DNA from: Bacillota bacterium
Lineage (GTDB): Bacteria > Bacillota > Bacilli > Bacillales > Cytobacillaceae
Direction: 5' to 3'
Assembly (NCBI GenBank): GCA_030705745.1
Contig: JAUZPT010000172.1
Coordinates: 1 to 6,493, forward strand
DNA: 6,493 bases
Numbering within the stretch: the first letter of the stretch is position 1; each line of letters starts with the position of its first letter. This document shows, piece by piece, positions 1-5,907 of this stretch. The notes under the pieces were generated by a model. The model was not told the origin of the DNA. It saw only the letters and a list, made by a program, of their open reading frames with translations, and did not search any database. The position numbers and the translations under genes are program-made.

Positions 1-987
1 CTTCATGTCGTAAATTTTCCGTTTGCCCATCATGAAGTTCATAACCTTCATAAGCTCCACTTCGTCCTCGTTAATAAGAATGTCGACCCATTCTTCCTCG
101 GCAGAGACCGAAAGGGAAGAGGCGTGGCTAAACTCCTGCTTGAGAGCTGCCTCAACCTCTGCGGTTGTTTTCTCAAGCGCCTCCTCCGTCAGCGCCGAAG
201 CATTCTCGTCAAGGCGCAGCTTCAGCGTGCGGTACGCGCCGAAAAATCCGCGCAGCTGCTCAATGTCGTTGTCATACAGCATCTTGCCCTTGTCGATAAT
301 CACAATGCGCCGGCACAGCGCATCCACGTCGCCCATGTCGTGCGTGGTCAGAATAACGGTCGTTTGCTTTTCCTGATTCAGCGCCATAATCAGCTCGCGT
401 ATTTTGCTTTTCATGGATACGTCCAGCCCGATGGTCGGCTCATCCAGAAATACGACGCTGGGGTTATGTAAAAATGCCGCCAAAATATCGCTTAACGTCC
501 GCTGCCCCAGAGACATTTGGCGCACCGGCTTGTGCAGTAGCCCTTCAATGTCCACAAGCCCCGCGTACAGTTCCATCATGGCCTTAAAGTCCTTTTCACT
601 TACCTGATACATATCCCTGAGGATTTTAAAGGACTCAATCACCGGCAGGGACCACCACAGTTGCGTGCGCTGCCCAAACACTACGCCGATGTTCTGCGCG
701 TTTGCGGTGCGGTTCTTGTAAGGAACCTTGCCGTTAACCAGAATCTCGCCGCTCGTCGGCTCGAGCACGCCGGTCATCATTTTAATGGTGGTGCTTTTGC
801 CCGCACCGTTGGGGCCGAGGTAGCCGACAATTTCCCCCTGCTCAATGTCGAGGGAAATGTCGCTGACGGCTTTTACAATGTTGTAATCACGCGAGAAAAG
901 GTCACGAAGGCTGCCCTTTAACCCTTCCCGATGGTTTAACACCTTAAATTCTTTGCTTACATGGCTGAGTGAAAGTACCTTTTCCAA
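1..987 (-). CDS. ABC-2 type exporter ATP-binding protein, COG4586-like (3' end beyond window)
   Basis: This is the cytoplasmic ATPase of an ABC exporter; such proteins pair with two ABC-2 permeases and power efflux of a substrate that cannot be deduced here. Of the protein, 329 codons are visible and the frame is still open at base 1. Motifs in order: Walker A GPNGAGKS (residues about 58-65), a Q-loop region GQRTQLWW (105-112) characteristic of the COG4586 group, signature SLGQR (159-163) in place of LSGGQ, Walker B VVFLDEP (178-184), D-loop GLD (187-189) and switch histidine H216 in LTTHD. All catalytic residues are present. The start is TTG: it has AAAGGAAG (1002-995) with about 9 bases spacing, and an in-frame TGA lies a few codons upstream with no ATG between. 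COG4586 members run to about 320-340 residues, so only the extreme C-terminus should be missing. The group usually has MRA after SLGQR; here it is TLS, a small oddity. Permease genes are expected to the left. Confidence 0.93.
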   Translation of the reverse strand, partial: MEKVLSLSHVSKEFKVLNHREGLKGSLRDLFSRDYNIVKAVSDISLDIEQGEIVGYLGPNGAGKSTTIKMMTGVLEPTSGEILVNGKVPYKNRTANAQNIGVVFGQRTQLWWSLPVIESFKILRDMYQVSEKDFKAMMELYAGLVDIEGLLHKPVRQMSLGQRTLSDILAAFLHNPSVVFLDEPTIGLDVSMKSKIRELIMALNQEKQTTVILTTHDMGDVDALCRRIVIIDKGKMLYDNDIEQLRGFFGAYRTLKLRLDENASALTEEALEKTTAEVEAALKQEFSHASSLSVSAEEEWVDILINEDEVELMKVMNFMMGKRKIYDMK

Positions 988-1104
988 ACCGAATCTTCCT
1001 TTTTCATCACGAATTCATTCATCATAGAGAGCATTCATTGCAGGTTTGCCTTGCCGCGCCCAAGGCATCGCCCAGTTATTGGTAAATAGAAATGAATATA
1101 CTTT

Positions 1105-1133
1105 ATAATAACAATAGCGGCTCATAAAATCAA
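1105..1133 (-). promoter_or_regulatory. Probable sigma-A promoter of the ABC ATPase gene
   Basis: Read on the minus strand, TTGATT (1133-1128) and TATTAT (1110-1105) are separated by exactly 17 bases, a good match to the vegetative -35/-10 pair (two mismatches and one mismatch). Transcription would start near 1098, giving a 5' leader of about 110 bases before the TTG start. The call rests on the motif match only. Confidence 0.5.
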
Positions 1134-1162
1134 TAGAAAACCCTAAAAATCGAACATTTATT

Positions 1163-1188
1163 CGAAAACTTAACAGGTTCAGTTTTCG
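1163..1188. repeat. Short perfect inverted repeat
   Basis: CGAAAACT (1163-1170) and AGTTTTCG (1181-1188) form 8 perfect pairs around a 10-base spacer. It lies just upstream of the ABC promoter on the minus strand, so it could be an operator or a minor RNA hairpin. Neither role is shown. Confidence 0.35.
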
Positions 1189-1194
1189 TCGATT

Positions 1195-1235
1195 AAAAAA
1201 GCAGGCAGTCCGGCAAAAACCGGGCTGCCTGCTTT
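1195..1235 (-). terminator. Orphan rho-independent terminator on the minus strand
   Basis: Arms 1201-1213 and 1220-1232 form a 13-pair stem with one G-T wobble and a 6-base loop. On the minus strand it is followed by six T (1200-1195), a textbook intrinsic terminator; on the plus strand only TTT follows. No minus-strand gene is visible upstream of it, so the transcript it ends is unexplained. It lies upstream of the predicted ABC promoter and may insulate that gene or end a short RNA. Confidence 0.75.
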
Positions 1236-1378
1236 GTGCGCAAATATAATCGTAATAGGAAACATCTTGTAATATTGGTCCAGATGCATTTAAAAAGAGA
1301 GAAGCGAAATATTTATATAGATAATTACTAAAATGGTGGTTAAACATTATAACCATATCAAAAGAGTATCGACCTCGG

Positions 1379-1400
1379 GTACAGGACACACGTCCTGTAC
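1379..1400. repeat. Perfect 9-bp palindrome, possible operator
   Basis: GTACAGGAC (1379-1387) and GTCCTGTAC (1392-1400) pair perfectly around ACAC. A T-rich stretch follows on the plus strand, but the long T run starts only about 10 bases later, so a terminator is less likely than a dimeric regulator site. It sits about 30-50 bases upstream of the minus-strand TATAAT at 1351-1346 and between the divergent genes. The regulator is unknown. Confidence 0.45.
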
Positions 1401-1502
1401 TCATTTTCATTTTTTAGGCAAGAAAACTGGAAGTTATTGCAACCCCGCATATGACGGAACAAATGCAAACCACCGGATAAAATAACGCGTGAGGAGGTGA
1501 CG

Positions 1503-1532
1503 ATGTTTTCAGAAAGTACAAATTACTTTTAA
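1503..1532 (+). CDS. Micro-ORF, possible 9-residue leader peptide
   Basis: The frame encodes MFSESTNYF and a TAA. It is supported by an almost perfect Shine-Dalgarno sequence, GGAGGTGA (1493-1500), with GGAGG 5 bases from the ATG. That site is stronger than the AGGTGA site of the secreted-protein gene 17 bases further on. It may be a leader peptide acting through translation coupling, or the site may be a remnant of an older start. There is no run of identical codons of the kind seen in amino-acid attenuators, and no terminator lies between it and the next start, so classical attenuation is not supported. The peptide itself is not recognised. Confidence 0.35.
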   Translation: MFSESTNYF

Positions 1533-1549
1533 ATAGAAAGGTGACCTTG

Positions 1550-1990
1550 ATGAAAAAGAAGTTTGTAACAAGCTTAGTCGTTTTAACTCTCCTTTGTTCC
1601 GTGAGCGCAACCGCCTTTGCGGCAACCGATAACTCCGTTACACCCGTCGGTGTGTCTGCAAGCAGTGAAGTAGGCGCAAACAAAAAGCAGCTGACGCCGG
1701 AACAGAAAGCCCAGTTTGAAGCCAAAAGGCAAGAAATGATGCAAAAAATGCAGGACGCGCAAAAGAAATGGGCAGCCATGACCGATGCGCAGAAAAATGA
1801 AATTTACGACCTAATGGACAAGCAAATCGACGCCAAACTGCAAACCATTGACAAGCTTTCGGCGAGCGGTGTCATCGACAAAGACACCGCCGATAAAATG
1901 AAAGCCAAGTTAACCGAGCGAAAAGCGCAAATGCGCACATCGGGCGAAATGCCCATGTTCGGCGGCGGAAAATGGGCTCATAAGAAATAA
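1550..1990 (+). CDS. Secreted YckD/DUF2680-like helical protein
   Basis: The product is a 146-residue exported protein of unknown biochemical role. The N-terminus is a clear Sec signal peptide: KKK, a hydrophobic core (about residues 5-16) and AFA before residue 25, where signal peptidase I should cut. C16 is not in a proper lipobox. The mature part is charged and helical: LTPEQKAQFEAKRQEMMQKMQ (48-68) resembles the LTxxQ pattern of Spy/CpxP proteins, and KLSASGVIDKDTADKMKAKL (102-121) matches the GVI-x-x-x-x-AD pattern of DUF2680 proteins. The C-terminus is Met/Gly-rich (EMPMFGGGKW). The ATG at 1550 is chosen because AGGTGA (1539-1544) lies 5 bases before it; an in-frame GTG at 1541 lies inside that Shine-Dalgarno sequence. 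The gene is monocistronic and followed by a terminator. Family placement is from pattern recognition; a cell-envelope or chaperone-like role is only inference. Confidence 0.8.
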   Translation: MKKKFVTSLVVLTLLCSVSATAFAATDNSVTPVGVSASSEVGANKKQLTPEQKAQFEAKRQEMMQKMQDAQKKWAAMTDAQKNEIYDLMDKQIDAKLQTIDKLSASGVIDKDTADKMKAKLTERKAQMRTSGEMPMFGGGKWAHKK

Positions 1991-2057
1991 ATCTGTTTTA
2001 TTGCAAGATTATAATTGGTTAACAGAGGCAATTTAAAAGTTTAATCTGTCAGATATA

Positions 2058-2097
2058 CGAAAAAAGCAGTCCAGCAAAAGCTGAACTGCTTTTTTCG
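2058..2097 (+). terminator. Rho-independent terminator after the secreted-protein gene
   Basis: A GC core with arms 2066-2075 and 2080-2089, AAAA loop and a single C-A mismatch (2071/2084), is followed by six T (2090-2095). The flanking A and T runs also pair, so the element is symmetrical and could work in both directions. It lies 68 bases after the stop at 1990. Confidence 0.88.
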
Positions 2098-2400
2098 TTC
2101 GAGTGACAAGACTTGGGTAGTGTAGTACAAGTCCGCGTTCCGCGAGTCCCTCAATTTACTTATCTGAAAAAATGACATTGCCCTTTCTTCGTACTTGCGC
2201 TGAGTTCAAGCCCTAATTTATATGGCTGCCGTCAATGAGATTGTAGAAAGGAACAGGTCACTCATTGAACATCCACCGTCACGCTGGACTTGAATTCCAG
2301 GGTGAATTTGTCAGTGATGCGTTTTTCTGTTTATCCCGCCTAGCACTGTTTTGATTTACATTTATTAAGGCTATTCCAAGCATTTCCATTAAGTGTATAT
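2098..2400. other. Intergenic stretch with no supportable gene
   Basis: All six frames are short or lack a ribosome binding site. On the plus strand a 23-codon frame begins at ATG 2222. On the minus strand there are fragments such as a 36-codon frame (2388-2278) and a tail reading ITDKFTLEFKSSVTVDVQ then stop (about 2310-2254), which faintly recalls the C-terminal end of some site-specific recombinases. No terminal repeats or target duplications are visible. It could be eroded mobile-element DNA or plain spacer. Confidence 0.4.
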
Positions 2401-2401
2401 G

Positions 2402-2447
2402 TATAATGTCTATATTGATAGCAAACTAGTTTTGTTTATTGTACAAT
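2402..2447 (+). promoter_or_regulatory. Candidate promoter region of the riboswitch operon
   Basis: Two -10 candidates occur upstream of the aptamer: TATAAT (2402-2407), perfect but without a good -35, and TACAAT (2442-2447), which would start RNA near 2454, just before the aptamer. The nearest -35 for the latter, TTGATA (2415-2420), is 21 bases away, longer than ideal. A 12-base palindrome, TATTGTACAATA (2437-2448), overlaps the second candidate. Position is preferred over motif quality. Confidence 0.3.
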
Positions 2448-2460
2448 ATAAACACTAAAT

Positions 2461-2545
2461 AATGAAAAGGGCAAACCCACCGAAAAGCGGGGACGCAAAG
2501 CCACGGGTCTAAAGTTTTTACCATGACGGCCGGGCTACCATTGCT
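2461..2545 (+). promoter_or_regulatory. Cyclic di-GMP class I (GEMM-I) riboswitch aptamer
   Basis: The conserved GEMM-I blocks appear in order: AGGGCAAACC (2468-2477), a GAAA tetraloop (2482-2485), GGGACGCAAAGCC (2490-2502), a CTAAAG element (2509-2514) matching the tetraloop-receptor side of the second helix, and GCCGGGCTACC (2529-2539), equivalent to the usual GCCGGGUUACC. Helix pairs include GGC 2470-2472 with GCC 2500-2502, CCC 2476-2478 with GGG 2489-2491, and GTC 2507-2509 with GAC 2525-2527. AATG (2461-2464) can pair with CATT (2539-2542) to close the domain. By family knowledge it binds the bacterial second messenger c-di-GMP. It lies in the 5' leader of the CheW/receptor operon, with a terminator directly after it. 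The first helix contains two probable A-C mismatches next to the tetraloop. Confidence 0.93.
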
Positions 2546-2549
2546 GCAT

Positions 2550-2578
2550 AGCCATGGTACATGATCCCATGGCTTTTT
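2550..2578 (+). terminator. Riboswitch expression-platform terminator
   Basis: AGCCATGG (2550-2557) pairs perfectly with CCATGGCT (2567-2574) around a 9-base loop and runs into five T (2574-2578). It lies between the aptamer and the CheW start, so it is a conditional terminator rather than the end of a gene. ATGGTA (2554-2559), which overlaps the left arm, is complementary to two upstream TACCAT copies (2519-2524 in the second aptamer helix and 2536-2541 at the aptamer 3' edge). Pairing with either would break the terminator. The likely logic is that ligand binding holds the 3' edge, the terminator forms and the operon is off. The direction is inferred, not shown. Confidence 0.85.
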
Positions 2579-2614
2579 AATATATTCCCCAAATTCCTTA
2601 AAGGAGATGATACA

Positions 2615-3142
2615 ATGTCCGAAATACTGGCAGAAATTGTTCAGAACGAGGAGGATACACAGCACGGCAAGTTCCTTACATTTGCTCTTGGAGAGGAGGT
2701 GTATGGTATTGAAATTAAGTTTGTTACCGAGGTAGTGGTAATGCAAAAGATCAGCGATATTCCAGAGTCTCCGAACTATGTAAAAGGAATTATCAATCTA
2801 CGGGGCAAGATCATACCAGTAATTGACATGAGACTTAAATTAAAAAAAGATTCTACGCAATATACCGGCCGAACCTGTATTGTGGTGATTGACATTCAAG
2901 CGCTCATATTCGGCCTGATTGTTGACAATGTGGATGAAGTTATTATGATCCCCGATACCTCCATCGTACCGCCCCCAAGTTATAAAACTGGATTTCAAAA
3001 CCGTTATATCAAGGGCATTGGCAAGGTAAATGAGGAAGTCAGGCTTCTGATTGACTGCGAATGCTTTTTCAAAAATGATGAACTACAAGCCGTATCCCAG
3101 ACAAGTGAAAGCCATATGACGTCGTGCCAAATATCATTTTAG
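2615..3142 (+). CDS. CheW-like chemotaxis adaptor protein
   Basis: The product is a 175-residue cytoplasmic adaptor that, by family, links methyl-accepting receptors to the histidine kinase CheA. The CheW domain covers about residues 17-153: KFLTFALGEEVYGIEI (19-34), a YVKGIINLRGKIIPVIDMR core (55-73) with the hallmark NLRG at 61-64, then GLIVDNVDEV (100-109), IKGIGK (132-137) and the closing LLID strand (144-147). A short Ser/Thr-rich tail of about 20 residues follows. The ATG at 2615 is chosen for AAAGGAGATG (2600-2609) just upstream; an in-frame ATG at 2561 lies inside the terminator loop and has no ribosome binding site. The receptor gene starts 32 bases downstream with no terminator between, so they are co-transcribed under the c-di-GMP riboswitch. 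No CheA or other Che gene is visible, so this is probably an auxiliary CheW dedicated to its neighbour. Confidence 0.94.
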   Translation: MSEILAEIVQNEEDTQHGKFLTFALGEEVYGIEIKFVTEVVVMQKISDIPESPNYVKGIINLRGKIIPVIDMRLKLKKDSTQYTGRTCIVVIDIQALIFGLIVDNVDEVIMIPDTSIVPPPSYKTGFQNRYIKGIGKVNEEVRLLIDCECFFKNDELQAVSQTSESHMTSCQISF

Positions 3143-3174
3143 AATAACACCACTAAATAACGGAGGCTTAAATT

Positions 3175-5799
3175 TTGGAAAATAGTAAAAAGAAATCAAC
3201 TCAAAACATTATAGCAAGAGACATTTTAATCAACTTCATATTGGCATTTCTGGCATCGGTAGTGTTTGCAATTGCAGAACTCTTAATCTTTCAGTCCACA
3301 AATATAATGATTTTCAGAGCAGCTTCGGCAGTGGTTTTTGTTGCAGCAGATAGCGCGGTACTTGTGGTTTTAATTAAGCGCACGAAAAAAATGGTCAAGA
3401 CAAAAATAGATGAGCTTATGAATAAAAACGAGCAATTCGAAGGTATTTTAGATGCTCTGCCATTCCCAGTACATGTTACAGACAATAATATGATGTGGAC
3501 ATATATGAATAAGGCGTTTGAAAATACGATAGTTAGCAGCGGCGCTGTAAAAGACCGTCAATCTGCGTATGGCCTGCCGTGCAGCAACGCGGGTGCAAAT
3601 ATCTGTAACACCGAGAATTGCGGCATCCGTCAGCTCAGAGAGAAAAACAAGGCGGAAACATTTTTTGACTGGGGTGGTGCGAAAAACAAGCAGGATACCG
3701 CAGTCGTTAAGGATCATTCGGGAAATGCCATTGGATATGTAGAAATAGTCACCAATCTTACAGCAATATTGACGGTCAACGAATATACCAAAAATGAGAT
3801 TGAGCGTCTTTCAAATAATCTTGATTTGATTTCAAACGGAGACCTTAACGTTGACCTTAAGATCGCTCCGGCAAACCAACATACACAAGAAATCAGCGAA
3901 CTTTTTGCAAAATGCAACGACAGCCTCAAAAAAGTGAAGAATTCTATCAACATGTTGGTATCGGATGCAGATATGCTTTCAGTTGCTGCAGTAGAAGGAA
4001 GGCTTTCCACCCGTGCTGACGCGACCAAGCATCAGGGTGATTTTCGCAAGGTTGTTGACGGCGTCAATCATACACTTGATGCTGTGATTGGGCCATTGAA
4101 TGTAGCAGCAGATTATGTTGATAAAATCAGTAACGGAAATATACCGGAAAAGATTACTGATAACTATAACGGGGACTTCAACATTATTAAGAATAATCTT
4201 AATACCTGCATTGATGCGGTCAACCTGTTAGTATCAGATGCAACCATGCTTTCAGTTGCTGCTGTTGAGGGAAGGCTTTCCACTCGCGGCGACTCATCCA
4301 AACATCAAGGTGATTTCCGTAAAATTGTTGAAGGGGTCAATCAAACGCTTGACTCAATCGTTACGCCACTCAATGAGGCAGACCATGTTCTCGGGAAAAT
4401 GGCCATGAATGACTACACTACAAAGATGTCGAATAATTACAAGGGAGACCTTGAAAAACTTGGCAATGCGATCAATGGTGTTCATGAGAGGCTGATTGCC
4501 ATTGAACAAATCGTAATTCATGTGGGCGCAGGTGATTTAAGCGACATTGAGCGTCTCGAAAAAATTGGTAAACGCTCTGAAAATGATAGTATTGCACCAT
4601 CGCTGCTGTTAATGACGAAGTCTATACGCAACCTGATCGACGAGTCGGATATGCTTGCATCAGCCGCAATTGCTGGGAATTTAGGCAAAATAGGCGACGA
4701 GAGCATCTTCCAGGGCGGGTATCGGAAGATTATAAACGGCATAAATCGGTTAAATGCTGCGATTGTTGCACCGCTTAATGAGGCTTCCACAGTGCTGCAG
4801 AAGTTTGCTTCCGGCGACCTGACTGTAGAAATGACCGGCGAATATCAGGGTGAATATAACACAATTAAAACTTCGCTGAACAATGCGCTTGCCGCATTTA
4901 ACGAGCTGCTCAGTGAGATCAATACCGCAGCCTCTCAGGTTTCATCCGGTGCCTCTCAGGTTTCCAACGCAAGTCAATCATTGTCTACCGGTGCTGCGGA
5001 GCAGGCAAGCTCTGTGGAAGAGCTGACATCTTCCGTCACTGAAGTTGCATCGCAAACAAAACAAAATGCGACAAACGCGACACAGGCGAGCGATCTGTCC
5101 ACAACTGTGAAGGAAGAAGCCGCGCGAGGCAACGAGAAAATGACTAAGATGCTAGACGCGATGAGCGAAATCAATGAATCATCAGCCAACATTTCAAAAA
5201 TCATCAAGGTCATTGATGATATTGCTTTCCAAACCAACATTCTTGCACTCAACGCCGCGGTGGAAGCGGCAAGAGCCGGTCAAAATGGCAAAGGCTTCGC
5301 CGTTGTAGCCGAAGAAGTCCGTAACCTCGCGGGTAAGAGTGCACAGGCTGCAAAAGAGACAACATCACTGATAGAGGGATCCATAAACAAAGTGGAGATA
5401 GGCACGAAAATTGCAAACGAAACGGCCAATATGCTGGGCATAATCGTCGAAAGCGCCCAAAAGTCAGCCGCTTTGGTCAGCGACATCGCAACTGCATCCA
5501 CTGAGCAGGCAGCTGCCATCGCTCAAATTGATCAGGGCCTCATGCAGGTTTCAACAGTAGTACAGACGAATTCCGCGACTTCGGAAGAAAGCGCCGCTTC
5601 CAGTGAGGAATTATCTGGTCAGGCGAACATACTCATGGAGATGGTCGGAAAGTTCAAACTCAAAAATTCTTTATCGGGGATTTCGGGGAATACAGCTGAA
5701 AGCCTGCGAAAAATCACAAGTTACGATAAGTCATCACAATCTACCAACAATGCGGGCAAGCGTGAAATTATATTTCCCGAAAAATTGAGCAAATACTAA
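3175..5799 (+). CDS. Methyl-accepting chemotaxis protein with PAS-like and poly-HAMP domains
   Basis: An 874-residue chemoreceptor that should control CheA through the adjacent CheW. The TTG start has GGAGG (3162-3166) 8 bases upstream. Two membrane helices (about 17-39 and 43-67) are joined by only a few residues, so there is no sizeable extracellular sensor. A PAS-like domain follows (about 84-198, starting FEGILDALPFPVHVTDNN) and carries cysteines 136, 144 and 149. Residues about 205-575 are a chain of HAMP-like modules: near-identical copies at 259-309 and 350-400 (39 of 51 residues the same), a diverged copy at 486-535, and linking segments with the N-G-D-L or S-G-D-L pattern. The signalling domain ends in the invariant hairpin tip IAFQTNILALNAAVEAARAG (683-702) and GFAVVAEEVRNLAGKSA (707-723). 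There is no NWETF-type CheR-docking tail. It is longer than classical receptors because of the HAMP stack. The ligand is unknown; intracellular redox, gas or metal sensing is plausible. Confidence 0.95.
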   Translation: MENSKKKSTQNIIARDILINFILAFLASVVFAIAELLIFQSTNIMIFRAASAVVFVAADSAVLVVLIKRTKKMVKTKIDELMNKNEQFEGILDALPFPVHVTDNNMMWTYMNKAFENTIVSSGAVKDRQSAYGLPCSNAGANICNTENCGIRQLREKNKAETFFDWGGAKNKQDTAVVKDHSGNAIGYVEIVTNLTAILTVNEYTKNEIERLSNNLDLISNGDLNVDLKIAPANQHTQEISELFAKCNDSLKKVKNSINMLVSDADMLSVAAVEGRLSTRADATKHQGDFRKVVDGVNHTLDAVIGPLNVAADYVDKISNGNIPEKITDNYNGDFNIIKNNLNTCIDAVNLLVSDATMLSVAAVEGRLSTRGDSSKHQGDFRKIVEGVNQTLDSIVTPLNEADHVLGKMAMNDYTTKMSNNYKGDLEKLGNAINGVHERLIAIEQIVIHVGAGDLSDIERLEKIGKRSENDSIAPSLLLMTKSIRNLIDESDMLASAAIAGNLGKIGDESIFQGGYRKIINGINRLNAAIVAPLNEASTVLQKFASGDLTVEMTGEYQGEYNTIKTSLNNALAAFNELLSEINTAASQVSSGASQVSNASQSLSTGAAEQASSVEELTSSVTEVASQTKQNATNATQASDLSTTVKEEAARGNEKMTKMLDAMSEINESSANISKIIKVIDDIAFQTNILALNAAVEAARAGQNGKGFAVVAEEVRNLAGKSAQAAKETTSLIEGSINKVEIGTKIANETANMLGIIVESAQKSAALVSDIATASTEQAAAIAQIDQGLMQVSTVVQTNSATSEESAASSEELSGQANILMEMVGKFKLKNSLSGISGNTAESLRKITSYDKSSQSTNNAGKREIIFPEKLSKY
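3949..4374 (+). repeat. Tandem HAMP-like coding repeat within the receptor
   Basis: Two 153-base units, 3949-4101 and 4222-4374, lie 273 bases (91 codons) apart. They encode modules sharing LSVAAVEGRLSTR and KHQGDFRK and resemble the HAMP_2 type. The DNA still matches over long stretches but has many third-position differences, which indicates an old duplication maintained by selection rather than an assembly artefact. A weaker third copy is encoded at about 4630-4779. Confidence 0.8.
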
Positions 5800-5819
5800 G
5801 GATGTCCTACATACAAACC

Positions 5820-5858
5820 AAAGCCCGTTGTCAGTTTTATCTGATGGCGGGCTTTTTA
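5820..5858 (+). terminator. Rho-independent terminator of the CheW/receptor operon
   Basis: AAAGCCCG (5820-5827) pairs with CGGGCTTT (5848-5855), and the inner TTGTCAG (5828-5834) pairs with CTGATGG (5841-5847) through three G-T wobbles, leaving a TTTTAT loop. The stem is followed by TTTTT ending at 5857. It begins 21 bases after the receptor stop codon. Confidence 0.9.
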
Positions 5859-5907
5859 CATACACGCTCATAAAAACAGATGATTTAAAGAAAGCAGGTA
5901 GAAACCC

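Larger units (their letters stand above)
988..1502. other. Non-coding divergent intergenic region
   Basis: No convincing protein gene is present between the minus-strand ABC gene and the plus-strand secreted-protein gene. A minus-strand frame at 1015-1410 runs straight through the terminator hairpin, lacks a ribosome binding site and reads as low-quality Phe/Tyr/Cys-rich protein. The stretch holds the ABC promoter, the orphan terminator, an 8-bp inverted repeat, a perfect TATAAT on the minus strand (1351-1346) and the palindrome at 1379-1400. It is visibly more AT-rich than the ABC gene. A plus-strand promoter for the downstream gene is not obvious; TAAAAT at 1478-1483 is a weak -10 candidate without a matching -35. 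Confidence 0.6.

Noticed and set aside
23..921. Several plus-strand frames up to 117 codons across the first 900 bases
   Set aside because: They are antisense shadows of the minus-strand ABC ATPase, whose Walker A, signature, Walker B and H-switch are all intact.
1015..1410. A 131-codon minus-strand frame upstream of the ABC gene
   Set aside because: It runs through the 13-bp terminator hairpin, has no ribosome binding site and gives an implausible composition.
1379..1418. Palindrome at 1379-1400 as a plus-strand terminator
   Set aside because: The T run starts too far from the stem and no plus-strand gene lies upstream of it.
1541..1549. GTG start for the secreted protein
   Set aside because: The GTG is part of the AGGTGA ribosome binding site for ATG 1550, which begins a typical MKKK signal peptide.
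2561..2614. An upstream in-frame ATG that would lengthen CheW by 18 residues
   Set aside because: It lies in the riboswitch terminator loop and has no Shine-Dalgarno sequence, while ATG 2615 has AAAGGAG at good spacing.
2426..2746. A 106-codon minus-strand frame across the riboswitch
   Set aside because: It is antisense to the aptamer, terminator and CheW start, all of which are strongly supported on the plus strand.
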